Shown piece after piece: positions 48,201 through 60,200 of a stretch of 64,000 bases of DNA; the stretch's first letter is position 1, and every line of letters starts with the position of its first letter. The notes beneath the pieces are model-generated. The model worked only from the letters and a program-made list of their open reading frames with translations, had not been told where the DNA came from and ran no database searches. The translations under genes and the position numbers were made by a program. The DNA is from Marthasterias glacialis (lineage: Eukaryota; Echinodermata; Asteroidea; Forcipulatida; Asteriidae): the NCBI GenBank assembly GCA_911728455.2, contig OU452222.1, positions 15,913,201-15,977,200 on the forward strand, read 5' to 3'.

Positions 48201-51200
48201 AAATATTTCACAGAAAAGTTGGTTCTAGTATGAACTTCATAAACAGTAAGCTTTCAGAATGAAACTAAACAATGATGTTTTTGATCCTTACCAATCATGT
48301 ACAGTGCCTTTAAAGAAGTTATTATTATTATTATTTATTCGACCAAGACAAAGACTGAACAAAACAATAAAAGCAGAGGAAATAACAGCAAGTTTTAAGA
48401 TAAATGGAGCGTAAATAATAAGTAAATAACTAAATAAATAACTAAAAAAATAAATAAATAAACAACTAAATAAATAAATAAATACAAACATACATAAAGT
48501 GCACTTTCCAATAAAATTAACATAAAAGGAATGTCAATTAGTTTTCATGCACTTAAGGGAATTAGAAAATAGCACAAAATATGTATGTTCCTAAGAAATA
48601 TTCACATCAGGGGCCTTTAAGAAAGGGAGATGTGATGTGATTGGTAAACTGATGTTAAATCTTAGAAACATTTTCCGTTTAGTGTTGTCAGTTTAATCTG
48701 TTTTCACTCAGGAAAGTTTAACTCTTACTAAAAAAAAAACCTGAGCAAGAACAGATAACGACGAAAGAAATTTGCCACCGAGAGTCACTCACCCCAACGT
48801 TTGGCTTCTCTGCCCTGGCCAAGACGGTAACAGGCACCCCCTGACTCAGAGACGCTACCTCCCCTTCGGCAACCACAGGGCTGGAGCTGACTTGGATCTG
48901 GGCCACGTAGATGCCCGGCTGATGCGGAACGAAGACGATCTTCACTTCCTCGGTGTGATGAGGGCTGATGATGGTGCGGCGTTTCACCAAGAAAGAAGAC
49001 AAGCTGTCCGGCGGGAGCTAAACTCATGACAAATTTTCCACACAAATTATTGGTCTTAAATTTTTAAGTGTGTGATATTGTTTTAAACAAATGATAGATA
49101 AGCGTGGACTAAGTGTACCAGAAACACAGAGGTTAAACCACGACTGTTTAAGGAAACAAAACATAATTGTATTATTTAAAGGGTAAATTCATCACTATCC
49201 TATGGTTTTAAATAAACACATCATCAGACAAATCAGTAAAAAATTCAAATAAGATGGGGGAAAATGTTTTATTTTTGTTATTTTGTTATTTTTTTTTTGG
49301 GGGGGGGTGTCTCCAAGAGCTATTCTCCTCAGAACTTTAGATGGAGATACTTCTCTGTAGGGTTGGCAGCACAGGTATAAACTTTATAATCTTTAAGTTT
49401 CCATTTTTTAAATTTTTTATGATCACCAATTCTATAGACTAATCCATTTTACCTGGGTTTCCCACCAGGGTGTTCATGCTTTAACTCGCGTTACGCTGGT
49501 GTTTTGTATTGTCACGTCAACATCACTGGTCTAACAACCCAGCTGTGCACGAACAATTTTTTTTTTTAAATAAATTTTTCATGTATCTCTACTCACCTCT
49601 TCCCCGTTAACGCTCACTGATGTCACCTCCATGTGGCACTGAAGCCAACGTGGGCCGGGGTTCTGCAACGGCAGCAAGGCCTGCTTGGCTATTCCGAGGC
49701 AACAAACACCCTTGATGTTAATTGATCCAACGACAACTGGATTGACAGCTTGTGCTGTGACTCTCATAGGTTGCGGGGGTCCGATGTTTGGATTGGCTTT
49801 TTATGATTTAAAAAAAAGAGAGGAGTTAAATCATTAAGAAATCAAAATCAGGTAATTAAAATGTGTACATGGTTTTTATTTCTTCTAATGTTGTAATAAA
49901 CTCCTTACATACAAACTAACAATGTTTTTTCTTCGCTGTACCATATAGTGTTTGTAATTCAAGTTGTTGATATCCATGCTGTCTTTCTTTTAAAATTTAA
50001 AATTCCATTTTTTGGGGGTGATTTGACATGGAATGAGCCCCCAGTCTAAATGGAAAGGTACAAATTTAAGCGAATTATATCTAAATTATTCCTTAAAAAC
50101 TTACCATGATCTTGAGCAGTAACTGGTCTACTGGGCAATGCACTCACAGGATAACCCTGGATTGCAGCTCCTTGGAAACTTGGCAGTGAAGCAAAGCTAC
50201 TTGCGGTTAAGCTGCCAAATCCATACACACTGGAAGGAATTGTGTGGGTTGACTGGAGAGGCAAAACAGGCATGGTGGCAGAAGAGGGATAGGCTGCGTT
50301 AGCGGCAGAAGTGGGATATGATGTGTTGGTGCCCAAAAGAGAGGTTTGACTGGGGAGAGAGACTCTGTCCAGCATTGTACCCAAATCTCTAGTGCTTGTG
50401 AGAAGAGGGTGGCTTGCTGTTTCAAGGTTTGGCGAGTGAGCCGAATCAAGACGTTGCAACCGGCTCAAGGATGGAGCAGTCTGAGCCGTGTTGATGGTCA
50501 GATTTGGAAAGGTTTGGATCATGCCAAGATCAGATGGCTGGGACGACACATATGGGGGATTTGTTGCACTGACCAATGTTGGTTGTAAATTTGTGCCTTT
50601 CTGAATTGCATCTAGTGTCTTCATCAGCTGACCACTGACGTATGAGGGAGCTACTGATAGAGTGTTTGCTGGTCTAGAAGTAACTGCCTGTTCATTCAGA
50701 TACTGCTTCAAGAGGGCATCTGTCAAGAGACTCTGGCTGGTCAGAAGAGTTGGGGTTGTGGACGTTGATTGAAATGATAACTGTGGTCTGTCGGGATACG
50801 CCTGGAAAGATGATATTGGGGGTCCATATTGCAGGGAGGTAGAAGGTTTGGAGAAATTTGATGTGGCTACATTTGGGGTGTCATTGTCACTAGTTTGTGT
50901 GGCTGACTCGCTGAAACTACTACTTGCTGAGCGTGGGGAAACTGACATCTTATTAGCTCCTGGTGTTCCACATGTATCTGGAGATGCTGAGAGTCTGCTT
51001 TTCACTTTGGTTGAAAGATTTTCTGCTGAAGGTTTGTTGCTCATTTCAAGCAGTGCCTTGTTTTTAAAATCCTCTGCGGGTGTTTGATGTTTTCTTGTTT
51101 GTTTTAGTGAGAGTGAGGAAGGCTTGACATCAGTATTCTGTAGCTGTGTTTGCTGAGGGTGTGCAAGTTTGGCCGCTTCTTCATTCATGGTTTTCTGACT

Positions 51201-54200
51201 TGTTCGTCTACTTGGCTTGTGATAGTTCCGTGATAGTGGTCTCCTTGACAAGCGATCATTTTCATCGTCGGATGAGGAATCAACATTCTGGGCTCCTGTG
51301 TGGAGAATATTTTCATGTCTGCCTTCTCTTGGTGAAACACTCGCACCTCTCCCAGGGCTTCTTGGTTTAGATGTACTCCTTTTAGAATGACCATTAGTCA
51401 AATGACTTGAGGTCTCTGTCCTGCTGGGAGATTTCAAATATTGCTGATTGCTGTACATGCTATCTTTTGCCACCGAGTTTGTATGATTTGCCACTCCTGA
51501 TTTCATCCCATCTGGTTCTTGAACAGGTCTTGGAGACCTGGACTGGTTTCTGTTTCTGTTGTCCTTGGGAGAATTTCTTGGAGAAGCTCTACGAGTAAGC
51601 TTCATGTCCTCCATACTATCATTTTGTCTCTGGAATTTATATTCCAGATCTTGTCGACTACGTGAAGATACCTCTGTGTTATCCTCATTAGTGTTCTCTA
51701 GTTTATTAAATTGCTTTCTAGATTTCTTCTCTGTATCTCGACTTTCATCTGATGATCTTGGGGTCGATATCAAAGTATCACTGTCCAACGACTCTATAGA
51801 TTCTCTCCCAGCACTTCTGGTTCCAGCCTCCAGTTCCTGGGCTCTCTGTATACTCTTGAGACGTTCCGTATGAACACGCATGCGCGAATCAAATGACATA
51901 TCAAAACTGCGTACTTCTTTCATGACGCTGTTTTCAAGAAAATCCTCTGGAGTATTTTGCCTGCTCGAACCCTTTTCTTTTGATGTTGAGTTGGCGACAC
52001 TGTAACTACTTGATCCTTTCTCAGTAGCAACACCTTCAAGAGTTTTTCCTTGTGGAGGGTACATTTTATTTTTGACACTGTCAGGTCTACTTAAATCAGT
52101 GCTATCTTCAGACGTTCTAGTAAGACGTTCATGTGATGTTGCTACAGTTAATGCTTGCACAGAGTTGTCAATGTCCATTGATTTGGGGGGAATTTTATCA
52201 ATAAGTTGCAGATAAGATCTTGACTCTGTGCCAGGTGCCACATTTCTAGGTCTCTCTGGGTTTACCTTTGTCCCAGGAACTTTACCGGTAGCTTTTGGCG
52301 AAGTATGAACTTTTCTTGATATTTCAGAGTGACCTAGGTTACTGGGGCCCATATTACTTGAGTCTTGCATATTGAGCGATACTGTTCGGCTTTTTGAACT
52401 GATTCTTGCTGTTCTGGGTGATTTCTTATTCAGAGCATCTTTATCGTTAAATGTATCGACTGATTTAGACCTAACCACAGGCTCTGTTCTTTGTTTGAGG
52501 GCTTGGCTACTTTGCTGCTTTCTATGTTTGTTGGAGAGAGCAAGAACCATTGCAGCCAGCTCCTCAGGTTTTGTACAGCTTGAAGCACTGGCTATAGCTG
52601 CAGCAATAGCTGAGGTAGCTATTGGGGGTGTTCTTATCCCATCTGGTTCACTTTCTTCCCTAAGCATCCCGATCTGTCTTGGAAGTGGGGTGGTGGCATC
52701 ATGGAAAGGTTGCACTTTCAGGTTAGGTTTTAATGACGAAGCTGTCGGTGTCTCTCGAGGAGCCTGGTCTGCATCATCAGACCTGACGACTCTGAAGATG
52801 CCTCTGGATCCTTCATCCTCGTTGGCCAAGGAGAGGTCTCCGAGATTTAGGGAAGCCATCTGGGGGTCATCCGATACACTCCTGACTGAGAGACTTGGGC
52901 GGAATGTCTGGTCATCGGCGGTTGCATCAGAGCCCTCAGGGTTTGCAACTCTGAGGTAGAGGCTGGCCATCGGTAGGGATTCTCGACCGGGTGAGTATTC
53001 ATCCAGCTCCGCAAACGAGGAGCTGCTGGTGTCTGCCGGTTGAGAGGCCCTGTTTGAAGAAAATTTGTTTCTCTCCGTGTGATGACCCTGATGATCTGCA
53101 AAGTAAATTGAGGATATTGAAAATAAAATTCCACGCAGAAGTTTTTTGTTCCCCAACAAAAAGCGTTTCAGTTGGGACAAGATAGACATCTCTGTTTCAC
53201 ATCCCATTGAGAAACCAATCAAAATATTCACTTTCCCACTTATATATTTCCTGCAATAGACCGATTGCGCGACCCGCGTCATGTGACCACTTTTGGGTAT
53301 AAAAAGTAAACACACACGACATCCTCCATAGGAAAGGGTGGTACGGTACGCGACGATTAATGCATTTAGTTTATTCGATCGAGGCTTTTCTTGCTTGAAA
53401 TCTGTGAAACATATTCCAGAGTTTGTACCAGAGACCTTCAAGTGGCTGAATAAAGCCAGTAAGGACAGTTCCAGCAAGTCTTGAAAATTGTAAAAGTACC
53501 GTATAAATGTGCTCGATGTGTACAGTGCACGACGGAACGTTAGGCCAGACGACCGCGATCACCACACACTTTTCAACACAAACATTTCAAAGTTTTGAAG
53601 CTGAAATCCTCCAAAGAAATTGCTTTCCAAAACTGTGTGATTCCTTTGCCTATTTGAAATTCTGCAAGGCTAGGTATTAATGCTCACTTTTCCAATGTTG
53701 TTTATCCTTTTTTTACAGTGATTTAGGCCAACATTACAAACAAAATAACACACGGGTGGCTACATAATAGTCGTCCGACGCCGGTAGTGCATGGCTAAAA
53801 AAAAACTCATTTTAGTAGAATCCTGTTAAATTATGAAACAGAGATGTGATTCAAATTAATGCCACAACATACTACTTTAAATAATAGGGGCTGATTAACT
53901 AATTCATCGCTTAACGAAAGTAAAATCAACTGTTTTCGAACTCACTCTGTGTCACGGCCAATACTTTTACACATATTTTTTCATCAGCTGTATGATGTCA
54001 TACCCAATAGGGGGTCACGTGACCGCATGTAAACATTGTCGCGCAATCGGTCTATTGCATCAATAAAATGTCAGTTCATAATTGACAAGTCTTATGGTTC
54101 TTCCCCGATTTCTTTGACAGCTGTGGAAAATATGTTTGTTTTTGTTTTTTTGTTCTGCCGTCAGTGGTCTTGTTCTGTTTTGAGCCTCTTCAAAAATTTA

Positions 54201-57200
54201 TGCCAAGGTTCCTAAAATACTATTTTGTGCTTTGTACCGGTTGCCTAATTTGCGTTAACTATGACTTTTCACAGAATTTTTAAACATTCTTAAATTTTAA
54301 ATCAAGATATCTTGCTAGGTGCAAGCTACTTCTTACCTTCTGTGTCCGAGCCAACACCAGAGAATCTGATGCTCTCCCCAAGCTCTGTCATTCCCATAAT
54401 GCCCTGCACTCTTTCTCTCTCTTCCTCCTCCGCAACCAGACTCAGTCTTGTTGCATCCATCAGGGCCACAGGGTCCTTTCCTTCTGGTGTCTTGATATGA
54501 CCCGTGCCAAAGTTTGGCTTTAAAAAGGGGGGAGGGAAGGAGGAAAAAAAAGGGGAAATATTGATAAATCCCGACAACTAATATTAACTTTCAGCTTTTT
54601 AGTTCCTGGCTAATTTTTACTTCACAGATAAATTTGTTCAGCAATACTTTCTGCTAAACAGGGCCTAATTTCACAGAGCTGCTTAAGCACAAAAAGTATC
54701 TAAGCACAAAACAATTATGCTTACCAGAAGAAGCTTACCAGCCAAAATGCCATGTTAAATGTAGTTAGTGACTGGTATCCTGCTAATTCTTGCTTAGCAG
54801 AAAAATGCAACAACATTATCTGCTTAAGCAGCTCTATGAAATTGGGCCCAGCTCTATAGAAAATGGGCCCTGAAACGTGCCAACATTTGCATCTTGTAAT
54901 CAGGAAGATTTTTAGAATTACATTCAACATAATAGGGAAAAATATTCCAAGTCAGAGGGATTTTCAAATTTGTTCATCAAAACATAGAAGGATTGGTTTA
55001 TGTTCAGGGAACTCTCTGCAAAACCAGGGAGAGTTGGCAGCTCTGCCACCCCCGAAATCAAAAACACAAACCTACCCGACTAGTTTGGCTGTCCCCTGAG
55101 AGAGACCCAAGGGCCTCCGTTCTCGTCCTCATAAAAGCCCCAAGAGAGACACGGTCGAAGGAGTCGTCACCTTGAATCTCTGACTGGTCCTGTATGGTCA
55201 AGTGACTCTTGTCCGGAAGAGTCCATGCGGAAACGTTGTTGATGGAGAACTGGTCGGAGGAAATGTGCTCATCCTGTCCAATGGAAAAGAAGCAAACATA
55301 AAAAAGGTTTACGAAAGGCAAGTACTGTTGGCAAATTCATAGCACATCAGTAGAAAGAAATTTGACAAGGAAATAAAACACAGAAAATGTGACTTGTGCC
55401 ACCACAAGTCTACAAACTGTTATTTTTATCATATTTGATATACAATTTAAAACTTTCTACATGACCCAAAAAAATATTGAATTCCAAGAAATGCCATGGA
55501 AGGTCTACTTTTGGGGGTGAAAAGTTGACAAGAAGTTATTTGAAGATGATCAGAGTATACTGATCAAAATGTCAAGAAAACAATCCCACAGGATTAAGTC
55601 AAAGTTTCTCTGTGCCAGCTGTACTCTCAAAGAAAAATGATCCCCGGAATTCCAAGAAAATATACTTTTCAGGCTTGACAGGAAAAAATGGAAGAATCCA
55701 GGCGGCAACTGGTTAATAATCCAGCTCCCTAGCGTCTTTGGCTAGAGACCCACCTGAATCCACCAAAATACTCCACCCTATGGTAACTCAACACCCAAAT
55801 GCTTGGACTTCAAGATTCCTCTGCCAGTTATAAAGATACACATTTCTTATTTGGCCCAGCAGTATCACATCCTACAAAATCAGACAGGTTTTCTGATAGG
55901 ATTTTAGAAGATCTGAGACTGTTAAGGTTAGTGACGTGTCTTACTTGTCTAAATTGATTCTCCTTCTCAAAAGCATCTTGATCCTCAGCTAACAGGGCTG
56001 CTGCGTCATCTGTAAGAAGTAACCCCAAAAATATACAAATATAATCCTCACAATATTAAATAAGCGAAGAAAAAATATTATGTTCATGTGTTTTTTGTGG
56101 ATAAATAGACCCGGAGAGCATCAATATTTACGCGCGTCAACAGTTAGTCCAATAATTTATGTAACCCATAAAATCAGCTTTTGAAGGGCAATTTCAGAGG
56201 TTAGCTTCATGATGATTGTTATCTTGAAATTATCGAGTTGGATTTAGGCTTCTTAAAAACCAACGATGCCCTAAACCTGTAAACCAAGTTGAATTGACAC
56301 AACAAGTGGGTATATCTTTTTAGCGAAATTCCCCTCTGAGACCTAACCATCTTCACCAGTGGCATTCTAAAGGTCCATACATACTAAAAATAAAAGCAGA
56401 GCCAATTTAGATGGCATCATTTTTAAGGCAAATTTGCGCAGGTTGAATTTTACAAGAAACTCCTGCATAAACCATCTATTCACAATGGGAGACTTTTGAG
56501 ACGCTGGCGGCAGCAGACACAACTGTCCTTTTTGACAGTTCAGGGCACGCGCGCACATGCTCAGTACTGCGTGAGTAAGTTCTGAGCATGCGTACTACTG
56601 GTAAGAACCGTGAAAAAAGGACCGTTGAAAAGTCTCCCATTCACCTTTGCATTTGGAAGGAACTAGCCTTCACCCTGCGATCTTACCTTGATCCAAAAAA
56701 TCACCGTCAAAGTCAACGTCGTTTCCTCCGAGGGCGTCATCATCTTGAGTGTTATCAAAGGGATTGAAGATCTTCCCCCCACCTTGACTCGGGGGCGAGC
56801 TCTCAAAATTTCTCATCATTTCTTGAATCTGAAGTATGTCTCTCTCTGTGTTTATGTCTCCGTTTTCCAGCTATTTCACCAACAACAAATGAGTTTTTGT
56901 TTTCAGTTTAGCAAGAGAGTGTAGGGAAAGGTCAGAAGCATCATTACTTTGAACCCGGTGTCGCCATTTCTGCTGCACAGCAAGTTAGCAATTTTTTTTG
57001 TGCAATTGGGCCTTATTTCTGGTTACACTCAAATGTTCACTTGAAGCCAACACCAACCACTTAGAAAGCTTATCATTTTGATGTAGGACACTTCAGACCT
57101 GATTCTTTGTTCTTTTTTTTTTTCTTTTTTTTTTTAATGGAAGTCGCCAGACACACAAGGCCAGTAAGATACTCGAGGTGTGGGGTACAAATCAAACTGT

Positions 57201-60200
57201 TTTTTCCAGGGGCCGTTGCCACCTACTCCTGGGGCTGAAACAGGGTAACCCCCTTTACAGTCCGTAAGGATGTAGGCTTGGGTAGGCTGGTAGAGCAGAA
57301 GGCTCTACCTCCCCAACTTTTACGGAGCAATTATGGTTAAGTGCCTTGCTCAAGGACACAAGTGTCACGACCGGGACTCGAACCAACACTCCGATGACCC
57401 AGCCACCAGAGCTCGAGTCCGACGCACTAACCACTCGGCCACGCCACGCCACAAGGGCAAGGCGGTTTTTGTAAGGGCAAGGGCACCTCTATAAGGGAAA
57501 TCTAAATTTCTACGGTAGCCTTTCAAAGGGCACCGCTGGCAATGACCACGAGGCATGGAAGCAATTCTCTCCATTGCCTCCAAAAAGTATTAGGCCTGAC
57601 ACTTAGCATATAAATTATATTATCAAATATCAAGCAACAAACCACACAAGAAACTGACTGGGTAAATTTTTAATTCAAATTTGGGGTGAACAAAGAAAAT
57701 TGACTGGAGCAGGATTTGAACTTGCGACCACAGGCTTAACGTACAGATGATCTACCAACTGAGCTATCCAGCCCTATGTTGGTGGTCTCCCTATTTTTCA
57801 AAATCTTTGTTTGGGGGTTCCAGTCAGAAGCCATTCAACCGGTTACTGCCGTGTAGCCAGGGATCACACCCAAGTTTACGATACACACCATTAAGCTACA
57901 GTATAGCTCTATGGATACAACCTGGGAAGCGGCAGAACGATGATCACCTAAAATTCTATTGTCTTAAGCTGAAGTTCCCTAGCACAAACAGATTGTCATA
58001 AAGAACCAAGCATAATGATGTTGGCTTTGGGTGTACACAAAGCGTAACCCTAGAGTGACTGAATTACGGTAAACCTGATTTCTTCTTTGATATATTGATT
58101 TGGCATATTACAGGAGGGGGCTTCGAGTATCCTGCTTTTATAAAAAAATAAAATCTTTACCTCATCCTGGGTTTCCTGCCATCCTCTTTCCGATCCTGGA
58201 ATCAACGTCTTCTCCGCATCTCCCTCCTCCTCTTCCTCCTCACCATTTCCTCTTCTCTCTTCCTCCAACACCGGTCCCTCTAACATCCCGCTGTTCCAGA
58301 ACCTCTGGTGCAGCCCCTCCTGCGATGAACCAAAAGCCCCCTCCTCAAAATGGAAGCTGCTGGCACTGCTCAGTGGGCGCAGTTCCGGACTGTTGGTCAG
58401 GTCAGTCGCTGAACCGGTGGACTGGGGGTGTGCAGAGGGCAGAAGGAAGTGAGGGGCAAGGCGGGACATTTCTGGAGTTGGCGTCTGATGAGGATCATTT
58501 AAAATTGAACCCTGCAATAAAAGTGTACAGCATAATTAATTCTAGCATTGATAAACATTTGCATTTTATATCAGTGGAAGAGAAAATTCCTACAATTCTT
58601 TCAAATTTGTTTGTTGTAGAAGATATTGACCAGCAGAAGTATTTTAAAGTTAATTAAATTGTATCTTCTCATTAAAGAATATAAAGATAGTTGTCATTTA
58701 ACGTTTTTTATTTTTATATAATTTTGATTATTCATATTTTAGAATACCTCAATATTTCTTTCTTGATCACTGTATCCGGATTGGCTACTCCATGATCGGA
58801 AAAACACCCTCCTGTTTCCACCGTCGGGTCTCCCACCAGCCCCTCCACTAACTACAGAGGGCGCCGTAAGAGAACTCCCCGTCTCCCCGTCACTCATTCC
58901 GTCTCCTCCGCCACCTCCATCCCCAAGGAGTGGGGAGGTAACAACTTCCCCCTCTGCCGACTGGCGTAGGCTCATCTCATGCTGTGGGGAGGAGGGAAGG
59001 GTGGAGTCGTGCTCGTCTGAGCTTCCACCTTCAAGGCCTGGCCGGGAGTGGTGGGTGTCGTCACTGCTGTCACTGCTTTCGCCGCCGTCGCCAGCATGAA
59101 GACTTTCTCTGTCGACGGGAGCAGGAGGGTAGAGCTGTCGTCTGGCATTTTCCTACACGGAAAATCCCATTTATTAAAAAACGTAATTTTCAATGAACTG
59201 TTTGGTTAAACATGAAGGTATGAAGGCTTTCTCTGGCAACTGGTAGAGAATACAACATGTGTTTGGAATTTTTCTACTGATTGCAGCCTTCTTGATTTCA
59301 TCCATTCAAACCACACTGAGGCTGAAATGGCAAAAGAGACTGGTCCTTTTTGGTATAACGAGAACAACAATTTATTGTTGCTGCTGCAGACAGGGCACAT
59401 GGCCAGTTTGAAGGAATATTCCATCATTCAATTTTAGAAGAGTTAACTTTTCATGTCAATCTTCTAGTTTCCAAACACACCATTCAATCAATCTCATCAA
59501 ATCAGCAAGTCCCATTTTAGTGAAAAATGAAAAATGTCAAGGACTTTGTGAAAGTTTGTATATTTACAAAATCATTTTTATTCCGGCAATCAAAATAAGC
59601 AAAATATATTTGGGGCATGTTGAAGCAAGTATTTGCATAAGCAATAAATCAAGTATGCAAAGTGAGACATCACAAACTGTTTTATGCTAATCAGTAATTA
59701 CAGTTGCTGAAAGGGTCAACTTGTTATCACTTTGATAAAGCCCAGCCGCCAAATATCTGTATTTTTGTTGGCTTACCCTCCTGACTGCGTCAAGTTCATC
59801 TTCAGTGTCAATCTCACTGGTCCCCATCGAGTCTCCTCCAGTCGCGTTTCCTCGCTCTCCTGTCATTATATATAAATACTTGTGAGTCACTGAATAATCT
59901 TCACTGCTTCTGTCACTAAACTGCGTACAATTTCCATGATTTTCTAGTGACAGGAAAACGTTTGTTTTGGAAGAATACATTCCGTCAAATCCTTTAGACT
60001 TGAAGGAAAATTCATGAAACAAACCAGTGGAAATTTCACTTAAAATAGACGCACATGTTTTGGAGGAGACATGTAATACTGTTATACCACGGTAATAGAT
60101 TGTGAATATTATTATTGGTCAAGAACCAATCACTTAATTTGCTACAAAGACGCATGGCTCAGGGGAACATGAGTGATGTACCCCACGGGGTACATCACCT

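Noticed and set aside
52372..52959. 195-codon plus-strand open frame
   Set aside because: Antisense shadow of exon 11; no independent motif.
53096..53477. N-terminal extension of the exon 11 frame as coding sequence
   Set aside because: A strong TACTTTGCAG acceptor at 53096 fits the phase of exon 10, and the extension runs into a transposable element.
57700..57775. tRNA gene
   Set aside because: A and B boxes are present but the acceptor stem does not pair, and the same head recurs at 63.2 and 63.7 kb with shared non-tRNA flanks: a SINE.
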